The notes beneath the pieces are model-generated. The model did not search any database. It was not told the DNA's origin and saw nothing but the letters and a program-made list of their open reading frames with translations. From assembly GCA_900545725.1 (NCBI GenBank), contig URAI01000003.1, positions 8,630 to 72,629 of the forward strand: 64,000 nucleotides of DNA, given 5' to 3'. Both the position numbers and the translations under genes were made by a program. Numbering within the stretch: the first letter of the stretch is position 1; the number at the start of each line of letters is the position of its first letter. The DNA is from an uncultured Eubacterium sp. (lineage in GTDB: Bacteria > Bacillota > Clostridia > Lachnospirales > Lachnospiraceae). This document shows positions 18,112 to 27,194 of the stretch, piece after piece.

Positions 18112-18969
18112 ATGAATATACTGGTTTTAGGTGGAAATGGATATTTAGGCAGTAAGATAGTAAAGCAGTTGGTGCTTAAAAATTCACATGTATTCAGTAC
18201 AATTAGAGAACAATCAGATTTATCAAGACTTAATGATATAAAAGATAATATTAATTTTGTGAATGCAAAATATCAGGATATTGATAATATGCTGTCAGAC
18301 GTAAGGATTGATTGCATAGTTAACATGGTTTGCGATTATGGAAGATGTGCTAATATAGATATGATTCATTCCAATCTGATGTTTCCGCTAGAAGTGCTGG
18401 AGCTTGCAGCAAAGAACAAAGTTAATAAATTTATTACTGTTGGTACTGCATTACCAGTGGATTTAAACCTGTATAGTTTCTCTAAAAATTCATTCTCTGA
18501 GTATGGCAGATTTTATACTGAAAAATATGGTCTTAATTTTATGGATTTGAAAGTTCAGATGTATTATGGCTCGGATGAACCACAGGATAGATTTATTCCA
18601 TCTACAATAAGTAAGATGATTCGTGGAGATGTTGTAAATACAACATATGGAACACAGCTTAGAGATATTATAGCGGTTGATGATGTTGTTAATCTGATTA
18701 TAGGAGTTATAGATAGAGAATTCAGTGGATTTAATTCAATTGATATTGGTACAGGAATAGCTCCAAGTATAAGTGAATTAATAGATTTTATCTGGGAGAA
18801 AACAGAAAAGAAATCTGTTGTAAATAAAGGAGCTGTACCAATGAGACCTAATGAGCCAGACTGTATAGCGGACGTGAGCGAAGTGTTAAGAATTCTTAAC
18901 TATAAACCAATATACTGGAAAGATGGCATAAGCAAAATGATAGACGAAATAAGGAGAGGTATCCGATGA
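18112..18969 (+). CDS. NAD-dependent epimerase/dehydratase (SDR)
   Basis: A 285-residue extended SDR protein with the Rossmann glycine motif GGNGYLGSK near residue 8 and the DxxD-like IDCIVNMVCDYG. Such enzymes epimerise, dehydrate or reduce nucleotide sugars. The usual YxxxK pair is not obvious in the expected place (NLYSFSKNSF holds a Y-x2-SK arrangement), so the catalytic step could be atypical. Its stop overlaps the next start by 4 bases (ATGA), which suggests coupled translation with the radical SAM gene. Confidence 0.8.
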   Translation: MNILVLGGNGYLGSKIVKQLVLKNSHVFSTIREQSDLSRLNDIKDNINFVNAKYQDIDNMLSDVRIDCIVNMVCDYGRCANIDMIHSNLMFPLEVLELAAKNKVNKFITVGTALPVDLNLYSFSKNSFSEYGRFYTEKYGLNFMDLKVQMYYGSDEPQDRFIPSTISKMIRGDVVNTTYGTQLRDIIAVDDVVNLIIGVIDREFSGFNSIDIGTGIAPSISELIDFIWEKTEKKSVVNKGAVPMRPNEPDCIADVSEVLRILNYKPIYWKDGISKMIDEIRRGIR

Positions 18970-20126
18970 AGTGGACAAATAAAGGCCATGAATATGATGA
19001 GATGTACAAAAATATAGAAAAAAAGAACAGATATTATTTATTTGGAGCAGGAGACTATGGACATCAGTTTCTGGCGATGTTCAAGGATGAGATAAATATT
19101 GCTGGCTTCATAGATAACAGTGCTGATAAAATCGGAACAACAATAGAGGGGATACCATGTTATGCGTTCAATGATATTAATTTAAAGGAAGACGAGGCTA
19201 TTATATTGACAATGTCGCAGATTGCAAGAGTAAGGCCTGTAGAACAGTTATTAAAATCAGGGAAAGTACATAATGTGGATTACTTTTTAATAGAAGAATT
19301 CATATCAGTGTACAACGTGTATAAGTATGATAAGGTATATTTTTCAAGCATATCTTTTTTACCAAGTACAATATGCAATCTTAACTGCAAGCATTGTCTT
19401 AATTTTAATCCATATGCAAAGCAGTTTTATGTGAGAGAATGGGAACAGCTTACAAAAGATGTGGATTTATTTTTCTCATGTGTGGATTACATTATGCTGT
19501 TTCATGTCAGTGGTGGAGAACCAATGCTATATAAGCACACAGCAGATTTGATAGAATATATTGATAAGAATTATGGACATAAAATCGGAACATTGAGAAC
19601 TGTAACTAATGGAACAGTTGTACCGAAAGAGGAAGTACTTGAAAAGTTAAGTAAATGCAATATTGAGATAACTGTAGATGATTACAGAGAGGCGGTTCCA
19701 AGATTTAACTGCCGTTTTGACCAGTTAATAGAGAAGCTTGAGGAGTATAATATCAAATATTATATTAATAAAGCAGAGTCCTGGATTGATCTGGCACCAG
19801 ATACAACAGATTATTCAAAGCTTCCAGAAGAAAAACTGATAAAACATAGAGATAGCTGTAGTCAGTCATGGGAAGAATTACGGGATGGCAAGATATATAG
19901 CTGTAATTATGCGGCATACGCAACAGTTGCAGGAATTGCTGGCGAGCAGGATTTAGAGGAAACATATAATCTTGAAAAATTCATACCAGAGAAGAAAAAG
20001 GAACTTGTAGAATTCAGACTTGGATATACAGAGAAGGGATATACTAATTTCTGTAAAAAGTGTCGTGGATTCACACCAGAAAATAGTGACGAAGTTGAGC
20101 CAGCATTACAGAAGGCGTTGATTTAA
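18966..20126 (+). CDS. radical SAM protein with N-terminal Rossmann module
   Basis: Residues about 19-115 are a GAG module (YYLFGAGDYGHQFL, GFIDNSADKIGT, AIILTMSQ). From about residue 125 the protein is a radical SAM enzyme: C137-x3-C141-x2-C144 (CNLNCKHC) would hold the 4Fe-4S cluster, followed by HVSGGEPMLY. A SPASM-like tail has further cysteines (CSQSWEELRDGKIYSCNY, FCKKCRGF). It overlaps the SDR gene by 4 bases. Radical SAM/SPASM proteins in glycan loci can epimerise, dehydrogenate or rearrange sugars. The substrate here is unknown. Confidence 0.82.
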   Translation: MKWTNKGHEYDEMYKNIEKKNRYYLFGAGDYGHQFLAMFKDEINIAGFIDNSADKIGTTIEGIPCYAFNDINLKEDEAIILTMSQIARVRPVEQLLKSGKVHNVDYFLIEEFISVYNVYKYDKVYFSSISFLPSTICNLNCKHCLNFNPYAKQFYVREWEQLTKDVDLFFSCVDYIMLFHVSGGEPMLYKHTADLIEYIDKNYGHKIGTLRTVTNGTVVPKEEVLEKLSKCNIEITVDDYREAVPRFNCRFDQLIEKLEEYNIKYYINKAESWIDLAPDTTDYSKLPEEKLIKHRDSCSQSWEELRDGKIYSCNYAAYATVAGIAGEQDLEETYNLEKFIPEKKKELVEFRLGYTEKGYTNFCKKCRGFTPENSDEVEPALQKALI

Positions 20127-20155
20127 TTATTATACATATGAAAGGAAATAGCATT

Positions 20156-21304
20156 ATGGAATCAATTGTAAATTATATGGAGCCAAGAGCTATATACGAG
20201 AAGATAGGAACAAATGCATCTGAGTTATCAGAAGCAGAACATGGATTTATATGTGGTTTGATTAAAAAATATAAGCCTAAAAAGATAGTAGAGTTAGGTG
20301 TTTCTGGTGGTGGTACAAGTGTACTTGTTCTTAACTGTTTACAAAAACTGGGATTGAATGATACAAAAATGTATTCTGTAGATTTATCTGAGACATATCA
20401 TTTTAATCCAGATAAAAAATGTGGATTCCAGATCGATGAGGCAAAGCCTTACCTGAAAAATATCGATAATCATAAACTTATTCTGGGAAAGATTCTTCCA
20501 GAAGTAATTGAAGACATTGCAAAGGATGGAAAAATTGATTTTATCATTTTAGATACGACTCACTATCTTCCGGGTGAGCTGATGGATTTTGCAATAGCAA
20601 TTCCTTTTTTGGCAGATAATGCTGTTGTTGTATTAGATGATACATCATTCTGGTTCGAGGGGGAAAACAGATGGGCATTTGCTACAAAAGTTTTATTTGA
20701 TTTATGTATATCACCTAATAAGTATTATGCTGAAACACCAGATGGCTTTTCAAAGATTGTAGGATTTACAATGCCAGAGAAAACATCTTTATGGAAGAAG
20801 AATATATTTGATGCTTTAAGTATGCCATGGCATTATTTTGCTGACAGCCAGATTAAAGTATACGAAAATATTGTTAATAAATACTTTGATAAGGATATTC
20901 AGGACAGCTTTAAAAAAGCGGTTGATATTAACAGGATAGCAATAAATAAAAAAGATAATATTAAAACAGAGATTAAGGATGTTATGAAACAGTGTAAAGA
21001 GTCAGACAAGAAATATATATATGGAGCAGGACAGAGAGGAAAAGCATTACTATATTTCCTTGAAAGCAATGGCATTGTAATTGATGGCGTTATTGTTTCG
21101 GATGATAGAAGCACGAACCAGACAATAGATAGTAGTGTTCCTGTAGTACATTTGGCAGATATAGCAGGTGATAACAACTTAATTCTTGTAGCAGCAGCAG
21201 ATGAGGAAATCAGAGATAACTTGAACAGCATGAATATAGAGTATTATGATGTACCTAACTATATTTTCCCATTTGTAAAAGAGTATTATGAGATTATGAG
21301 ATAA
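20156..21304 (+). CDS. class I methyltransferase with C-terminal Rossmann module
   Basis: Residues about 1-230 form a SAM methyltransferase of the CmcI/Methyltransf_24 type: KKIVELGVSGGGTSVLVL (SAM-binding glycines), YSVDLS, IDFIILDTTHYLPGEL and VVVLDDTSFW. Residues 283-382 are a GAG module (KYIYGAGQRGKALLY, GVIVSDD, NLILVAAAD). I prefer ATG 20156 over ATG 20138 because AAAGGA at 20141-20146 lies between them. It probably O- or N-methylates a sugar or polyol. It sits between the radical SAM gene and a stand-alone copy of the module. Confidence 0.8.
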   Translation: MESIVNYMEPRAIYEKIGTNASELSEAEHGFICGLIKKYKPKKIVELGVSGGGTSVLVLNCLQKLGLNDTKMYSVDLSETYHFNPDKKCGFQIDEAKPYLKNIDNHKLILGKILPEVIEDIAKDGKIDFIILDTTHYLPGELMDFAIAIPFLADNAVVVLDDTSFWFEGENRWAFATKVLFDLCISPNKYYAETPDGFSKIVGFTMPEKTSLWKKNIFDALSMPWHYFADSQIKVYENIVNKYFDKDIQDSFKKAVDINRIAINKKDNIKTEIKDVMKQCKESDKKYIYGAGQRGKALLYFLESNGIVIDGVIVSDDRSTNQTIDSSVPVVHLADIAGDNNLILVAAADEEIRDNLNSMNIEYYDVPNYIFPFVKEYYEIMR

Positions 21305-21319
21305 GATGCGGGAATTCTT

Positions 21320-21736
21320 ATGATAGATGTTGATTTATATAAAGAATATATTACTGGCACGCTTGATGACTGCATAAAGCAGAATAAAAGAAAGTTTGTT
21401 TTATATCCTAATGGAGAGATAACAAATATAGTTAAACAGGTGCTTGATAATGTATATAATATTACTCCGGTTTTTATAGTTGATAATTATAAGTATGACC
21501 AGAAGAACGTGTTTAACTTTGAAAAAGCCGTGCAGATGACAGATGTGGACATGTATTATCTGGTGTGCAGCGATAATGATCTGTATTATGACAATATAAG
21601 AAATACACTCAGAATGTATGTTAAGGATGAACAGATAGTGGATTTATTTCCAGATATTAATACCCTCGAATGTACGGATAATGCATACAGATTATTGCAA
21701 GAGTTAGATGATAAGATAGCAGATAGGAAGATATAG
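21320..21736 (+). CDS. stand-alone divergent Rossmann module
   Basis: A 138-residue protein that looks like the recurring module with no enzyme attached: KFVLYPNGEITNIVKQVL replaces the usual FGAG start, then PVFIVDNYKYD, YYLVCSDNDLY and QIVDLFPD. The SLFPD/DLFPD end also closes the module of the gene at 24711. The glycine-rich loop has changed to PNGE, so nucleotide binding may be altered or lost. It ends one base before the glycyl-radical activase gene. It may be a subunit that docks with the neighbouring enzymes. No named function can be given. Confidence 0.5.
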   Translation: MIDVDLYKEYITGTLDDCIKQNKRKFVLYPNGEITNIVKQVLDNVYNITPVFIVDNYKYDQKNVFNFEKAVQMTDVDMYYLVCSDNDLYYDNIRNTLRMYVKDEQIVDLFPDINTLECTDNAYRLLQELDDKIADRKI

Positions 21737-21737
21737 T

Positions 21738-22511
21738 ATGTATATTACTAATATACAACGATTTAGTTTAGATGATGGTCCGGGAATCAGAACTACTATA
21801 TTTCTGGCTGGATGTAATATGAGGTGTAAATGGTGTCATAATCCAGAAAATCTTGAAATGCACAAGAAACGAATTGAACCTGGTAAAGATGGAAGTGTAA
21901 TTGAAATCTTTAATTCCAGAGATATACCGGTTGAAAAAATCTTAGAAGATATTATAAAAGATGAGAAATACTATGCTAAATCAGGCGGCGGCGTGACAAT
22001 ATCTGGCGGAGAACCATTATGTCAGTTAAATGAAGTAAGAGAATTATTGAGATTATGCAAAGAACATAAAATTAGTACAGCTATAGAAACGGATCTGAAT
22101 TATAGATATTCAGATTTAGAACAGGTATTGCCATATACAGATTTAGTAATAGCAGATTGTAAGGCAGTGACGGAAAGCATACATGTTAATTGTACAGGTG
22201 TAAGTAATAAATTGATATTAGATAACATCAGCAGGATGTCATCTTCTTATATAAGATTTTGGATTCGTGTACCAGTGATTCCAGAGATTAATATAACGAT
22301 AGAAGAGATACAGCACATAGGAGAATTTCTTGCTGATAAGCATGCTGAGATTATTGAACTTATACCATATCATATGATGGGAATTAGTAAGTACAAGTTA
22401 TGGGGTTATGACTATCAGCTTGATGATGTAAAAGTACCAGATTCCAGATATATGAAGACGTGTTATGATGTTATGAAAAAAATATGTGGCAATGTAATCT
22501 GGCAGGAGTAA
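21738..22511 (+). CDS. glycyl radical enzyme activating enzyme
   Basis: A 257-residue radical SAM activase of the PflA type. The N-terminus SLDDGPGIRTTIFLAGC leads into C26-x3-C30-x2-C33 (CNMRCKWC), followed by HNPEN and then GGGVTISGGEPL, all hallmark motifs. It lacks the extra ferredoxin-like insert with two more clusters that many dehydratase activases carry, so it is closer in size to PflA. It lies 3 bases upstream of its presumed target, the glycyl radical enzyme, and would place the radical on Gly699 of that protein under anaerobic conditions. Confidence 0.93.
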   Translation: MYITNIQRFSLDDGPGIRTTIFLAGCNMRCKWCHNPENLEMHKKRIEPGKDGSVIEIFNSRDIPVEKILEDIIKDEKYYAKSGGGVTISGGEPLCQLNEVRELLRLCKEHKISTAIETDLNYRYSDLEQVLPYTDLVIADCKAVTESIHVNCTGVSNKLILDNISRMSSSYIRFWIRVPVIPEINITIEEIQHIGEFLADKHAEIIELIPYHMMGISKYKLWGYDYQLDDVKVPDSRYMKTCYDVMKKICGNVIWQE

Positions 22512-22514
22512 AGA

Positions 22515-24689
22515 ATGCACATGGATGTAAGAGATTATTTTTTTGAAGTAAAGAGTAATAACAGATTAATCAGCAGAATTATAGACAAAGAGTATAATTC
22601 AGAGTCTGTAATTATTAAGAAAGCATACACATTTGCATTAAAATTATTAATGCAGCCAGTTGTTTTTGATGATTCACTTAAGGTAGCAACAAATAAACTG
22701 CATATAACTATGTCAGATACACAGTGTGCAGAGCAGCTGGATAGAGAAATTCAATATATGCATGAGGAATATCCGGGCAGAGAGCAATTATTTAATGATA
22801 TAAGTATAGCAAAAGAAATTGGTATTATACAGAGATGGTCTGGTGGACATACAAGCGCATCAATTGATTTGTTGTTTAAAGAAGGATTTGAGAACAGAAT
22901 AAATACAGCATATAAATTATTACAGAATGAAAAAGATGATAAACGAAAAGAGTTTCTGCGAGCTGAACTTATAGTATTACTTGCTGCACAGAAACAGATT
23001 ATTCGTTATTCAGATGAGACTTTGAAATTATATCAGAAGTCTAAGGATGAATATGCTAAAATCCAATATCTAAAAGTGGCTGATGCATGTAAGAATATTG
23101 CGTATAATCCACCAGCAGATTTTTTTGAAGCAATTCAACTGATAGCGGTTACTCATGATTTCTGTAGTGTTGAAGGTAACGGAGCAACATCACAGGGGAT
23201 GAGGATAGACCAGTCACTAAATCCGTTCTATGTATCAGATATAGAAGCTGGCAGAATAACCAGAGAAGAAGCTCTTGATATAGTATGCTCATTATGGAGA
23301 ATATTTGAATCTTATGGAGAAAGATGCGCTAATCTGACAATTGGCGGATGTGACCAATATGGAAATGATTGCAGCAATGAGATGACAATAATATGTATGG
23401 AAGCATCAATGAAAGTGAAGGCAGATGTTCCTTTGATTACATTGAGAGTTCATCCAAAGCTTGATGACAGAGTGTGGAATACAGCATTAAAGCTTGTAAA
23501 GTCAGGGCAGGGATTCCCGGCATTCTATAATGACAATGTTGCTGTAAAGGCAAAAATCAATTCTGGGGTATCACTGGAAGATGCCTATGATTATTCGACT
23601 CTTGGATGTGTTGAAATTACAATAGGTGGAAGAGAATTTTCTAATACAGAAGAGGCAAGAATCAACTGGCTTAAAATCTTAGAATTGCTTTTATTTAATG
23701 GAAAATGTGCACTGACAGGTAAAGAATGGCATTTAAAAGAAAATCATGTTGTTGAGGAGTTTACAACTTTTGATGAATTATATGAGTGGTTCAAAGAAGA
23801 GTTGAAATACACAATAGACAGGGTTGGTGAATATATTGATATGGCATCAGTTATATATACACAGCACTGGCCGGTTCCATTTTTAAGCAGTATCACAATA
23901 GGATGCATTGAAAATGCGAGTGATATAACAGAAAACGGAACAAAATATTATAATTTATCAATAAATTGTGTGGGAATGGCTAATACGGTTGATGCGCTTG
24001 AGGCTGTTGAAGAATTAGTTTATATAAAAAAGACAACAACAATAGAAGAGATAAAGAAGGCATTAGCGGCGAATTTTGAGGGATATGAATGGCTGAGGCA
24101 GGAAATGCTTCAATGTCATAAATATGGCAATGATATAGACCATGTTGATAATAAAATGAAGGATTTAATGGAATTGTTTTCATCACATGTTCACAATATG
24201 CATATTGTCAATAGAAATGGAAAGTTCCAGTGTGGATTCTATTCTGTAATGCATCATACATTGCTTGGCATGAAAACAGCAGCTTCATGTGATGGAAGGT
24301 ATGCCAGAACATCTTTATCTAATTCACTGTCTCCAGTTCAGGGAATGGATAAAAATGGTCCGACATCCGTTATGAATTCAATCAATAAGATTTCAATGGA
24401 TTATATGGGAAATGGTGGTGTCTTAGATATGAAATTCACACCACAGTTTCTTGAAAAACAGAATCATCTGATTGCATTAAGATATCTGATTGAAACTTAT
24501 TTTGATGAGGGCGGATTAGAGGTACAATTTAACGTTGTAAGTAAAGATACCTTAATTAAGGCCCAGAAAGAACCGGAGAAATATGGTAGTCTGGTAGTCA
24601 GAGTTTCTGGCTATAGTGCATATTTTGTAAAGCTGGATAAAGAGCTGCAGGATGAAATAATTATGAGGACAGAGAATAAAGTGGTCTGA
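22515..24689 (+). CDS. glycyl radical enzyme of unknown substrate
   Basis: A 724-residue member of the pyruvate formate-lyase superfamily. The radical glycine is Gly699 in VVRVSGYSAYF, 25 residues from the end, as in PFL. The active-site cysteine is Cys365 in TLGCVEITIGG, followed two residues on by Glu367. A single Cys-x-Glu is the dehydratase/lyase (glycerol dehydratase, CutC) pattern rather than the paired cysteines of PFL. The usual Pro after GCVE is replaced by Ile, so the substrate is probably different. The activase gene is 3 bases upstream. No microcompartment, aldehyde or alcohol dehydrogenase genes accompany it; all neighbours are glycan enzymes. A radical dehydration or C-X cleavage on a polyol, choline-like or sugar precursor is plausible but unproven. 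Confidence 0.88.
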   Translation: MHMDVRDYFFEVKSNNRLISRIIDKEYNSESVIIKKAYTFALKLLMQPVVFDDSLKVATNKLHITMSDTQCAEQLDREIQYMHEEYPGREQLFNDISIAKEIGIIQRWSGGHTSASIDLLFKEGFENRINTAYKLLQNEKDDKRKEFLRAELIVLLAAQKQIIRYSDETLKLYQKSKDEYAKIQYLKVADACKNIAYNPPADFFEAIQLIAVTHDFCSVEGNGATSQGMRIDQSLNPFYVSDIEAGRITREEALDIVCSLWRIFESYGERCANLTIGGCDQYGNDCSNEMTIICMEASMKVKADVPLITLRVHPKLDDRVWNTALKLVKSGQGFPAFYNDNVAVKAKINSGVSLEDAYDYSTLGCVEITIGGREFSNTEEARINWLKILELLLFNGKCALTGKEWHLKENHVVEEFTTFDELYEWFKEELKYTIDRVGEYIDMASVIYTQHWPVPFLSSITIGCIENASDITENGTKYYNLSINCVGMANTVDALEAVEELVYIKKTTTIEEIKKALAANFEGYEWLRQEMLQCHKYGNDIDHVDNKMKDLMELFSSHVHNMHIVNRNGKFQCGFYSVMHHTLLGMKTAASCDGRYARTSLSNSLSPVQGMDKNGPTSVMNSINKISMDYMGNGGVLDMKFTPQFLEKQNHLIALRYLIETYFDEGGLEVQFNVVSKDTLIKAQKEPEKYGSLVVRVSGYSAYFVKLDKELQDEIIMRTENKVV

Positions 24690-24710
24690 TTAGAGTAAAG
24701 AGGAAAATAT

Positions 24711-25895
24711 ATGAAGAGATTATGTATTTTTTGTTTTTATGACAGCAAAGGTATAGTTGATAAATCTGTTGAATATCTGCTTGGCGAGCTGGTATTAAAC
24801 TCTGACAGGCTGGTTATAGTTGTTAATAGTAATATAGAAGATGACAGCAAAAAAACACTTGAAACTTATAGCAAAGACGTAGTTGTCAGAGAGAATGCCG
24901 GATATGATGCAGGAGCTTACAAATTCGCAATATTTAAATATCTGAAAATTGAAGAAATAAGACAATATGATGAATTAATATTGTGTAATGATACGTTCAT
25001 AGGACCTTTTATTCCGCTCAAAGATATATTTGATACAATGGAAAAAAGAGAATGTGACTGGTGGGGAATTAATGGTGTAGATTGGACATTTATGCCTGTT
25101 ATCCAGTCGTATTTTCTTGCATTCAACAAATCAATTATTCAGGATGATAAGTTTTTTAAATATTGGCAGGATAACATAGATGAACATACACATTGTCTGG
25201 AAGATGTGTATGCACAGTTTGAAACAGGATTATTTTATTATCTGACTCAGTTAGAAAAAAAGAAATATTCCGTTTATGTGCCAGAGAACAATTGCAATAT
25301 TTACACAAGTGTTAGTATTTCAATAAAGAAATATGGAATTCCATTGATTAAGAAAAAAGTGTTGAAAAAATATACTGATAATCAGGATGATATAATGGAT
25401 TCGCTCAAGTATTTGTGTGATATGCACTGTTATCCGGTTGAAAATATTATAGATTATATTCAGAGATTTTGTGATGTGAGAATTACAAAAGAACAGATAG
25501 CAGAGTATGTAGTAGATAAGGTTTATATAAAAGATAACCCATATGTTGAGCTGGAAACTACAACTGAAGATATGAAAAAGAGCATAGATGAAAGTGAAGG
25601 ATTTTATATATACGGATGTGGTGTCTGGGCAAGAAAGATATACTGGAATCTGTGTAGAGATAATAGTAATTTTAAAGGTTTTTTAATATCAGACATTGAA
25701 AAATTCGGACATAAACAGTTGTATGGTTTCGATGTTATGCAGATAGACAAAGTTAATATTGATAAGGATGCAGATATAGTTTTAGGCGTTAACAAGGCAA
25801 ATGCAATAGACATTACAAAAAAGTATCTGACTGGTATTGATAAGAGAAGAGTTGTTTCATTGTTCCCAGATACTTTGGCTGGGATATATCAATAA
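24711..25895 (+). CDS. RgpF-like glycan protein with C-terminal Rossmann module
   Basis: Residues 1-220 match the rhamnan synthesis F (RgpF) pattern: VVNSNIEDDS, RENAGYDAGAYKFAI and LCNDTFIGPF, a GT-A-like family found in rhamnose-glucose polysaccharide and O-antigen loci. Residues 296-394 are a GAG-type module with an altered first motif (FYIYGCGVWARKI), then GFLISDIEKFG, DIVLGVNKAN and SLFPD. It follows the glycyl radical enzyme by 21 bases. It is likely to be a glycosyltransferase acting on the growing glycan. Confidence 0.75.
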   Translation: MKRLCIFCFYDSKGIVDKSVEYLLGELVLNSDRLVIVVNSNIEDDSKKTLETYSKDVVVRENAGYDAGAYKFAIFKYLKIEEIRQYDELILCNDTFIGPFIPLKDIFDTMEKRECDWWGINGVDWTFMPVIQSYFLAFNKSIIQDDKFFKYWQDNIDEHTHCLEDVYAQFETGLFYYLTQLEKKKYSVYVPENNCNIYTSVSISIKKYGIPLIKKKVLKKYTDNQDDIMDSLKYLCDMHCYPVENIIDYIQRFCDVRITKEQIAEYVVDKVYIKDNPYVELETTTEDMKKSIDESEGFYIYGCGVWARKIYWNLCRDNSNFKGFLISDIEKFGHKQLYGFDVMQIDKVNIDKDADIVLGVNKANAIDITKKYLTGIDKRRVVSLFPDTLAGIYQ

Positions 25896-25952
25896 TATAA
25901 TGTATCAGTAATAATGGAATTATAATGCAGAAGCTGTAATAAAGGAGCGCAT

Positions 25953-27170
25953 ATGAAAAAAATAGTTATATGGGGAACAGGACAATATGCATCATACATA
26001 TTTAAAGATATATTGATGAATAAGTGTTTTTTTGAAGGCTTTGTTGATAATAACAACGAGAAACAGAATAGGCTTTGGGAAAATCAATATAGAATATACT
26101 CATTAGAAAAATCAATAGAGCTGGATATTGACTATTACCTGATATCAGCTATGTATTATAAAGAACAGATATTGTCGCAGGCTCAAAGTTTAGGGATTGA
26201 GAATAAATTAATATGGTACTGGCATGATGATTTGAGTCAGTATGAATTTATTAATAATACTTCATATTTGAAAGAAAACATACTTCTGAAAATAAAAATA
26301 GATAATTTACAGCGACAAGTGGACAATGCGCCATATGAATATGGTAAATCTCCGGTTAAGATAAGACCTGCAAAAGATTTATTGGAGAAGATTATTGATA
26401 AAAAGTGTTCTTTATGCAGATTTGGTGATGGAGAATTTGATATTATATTAAACCAGAATAGAGCGTGGTTTCAAAAATATGATATTAAAATGGCAGAAAA
26501 ACTGGAAAGCATTTTAAAATCAGATAATGAGAAAATCCTCATCGCAATTGCTGATAATTATGGAAATTTAGATAAATATAACGATAGGGCAGCAGATGTA
26601 ATAAGACAATATATGACTAAGGAAAAAAGACAGGAGCATATGAGTCTGCTGGATTTGTCAAGGGAATATTATGATGCATATGTATCGAGACCATATATGA
26701 TATATAAAGATAAAGACAAAAATGCGTCTGAAATTTTTAATTTATATAAAAAGCTGTTCTGCGATAGAAATATCTTGATTATTGAAGGAGAAAATACAAA
26801 GACTGGTGTTAACAATGGGTTGTTAGATGGTGTACATTCAATAAAAAGAATTTTATGTCCGGATACAAATGCGTATAGTGTGTATGATAAAATTTTAAAT
26901 AAGGCAATAGAGTCAGCAATGTCTGATGATTTGATATTAATTACATTAGGACCAACAGCTACTATATTAGCATATGATTTAGCGATGCAAGGATATCAGG
27001 CTATAGATTTTGGACAGGTGGATAATGAATATGAGTGGTTTTTAAGACATGCAACGGAGAGAATAGTAATAGAGGGAAAAAGTGTGTCTGAACTGGCATG
27101 GTATAGAATACCTGAAACACAGATATATGATGATAGGTATGAAACGCAGATTATAGCACATGTAGAATAA
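25953..27170 (+). CDS. GT-D type glycosyltransferase with N-terminal Rossmann module
   Basis: Residues 1-95 are a GAG-type module (KKIVIWGTGQYASYIF, GFVDNNNEK, YYLISAMY). The remainder, from about residue 130, is a DUF1792/GT-D glycosyltransferase: LCRFGDGEFDIIL is its signature, followed by IAIADNYGNL, IIEGENTKTG and LITLGPTATILAYDLAMQGYQAIDFG. GT-D enzymes were first described in streptococcal Ser-rich-repeat adhesin glycosylation. A paralogue without the module is at 40564-41622. AAAGGAG lies before the ATG. Confidence 0.82.
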   Translation: MKKIVIWGTGQYASYIFKDILMNKCFFEGFVDNNNEKQNRLWENQYRIYSLEKSIELDIDYYLISAMYYKEQILSQAQSLGIENKLIWYWHDDLSQYEFINNTSYLKENILLKIKIDNLQRQVDNAPYEYGKSPVKIRPAKDLLEKIIDKKCSLCRFGDGEFDIILNQNRAWFQKYDIKMAEKLESILKSDNEKILIAIADNYGNLDKYNDRAADVIRQYMTKEKRQEHMSLLDLSREYYDAYVSRPYMIYKDKDKNASEIFNLYKKLFCDRNILIIEGENTKTGVNNGLLDGVHSIKRILCPDTNAYSVYDKILNKAIESAMSDDLILITLGPTATILAYDLAMQGYQAIDFGQVDNEYEWFLRHATERIVIEGKSVSELAWYRIPETQIYDDRYETQIIAHVE

Positions 27171-27194
27171 TCATATAAAGGAGTGATATATATT

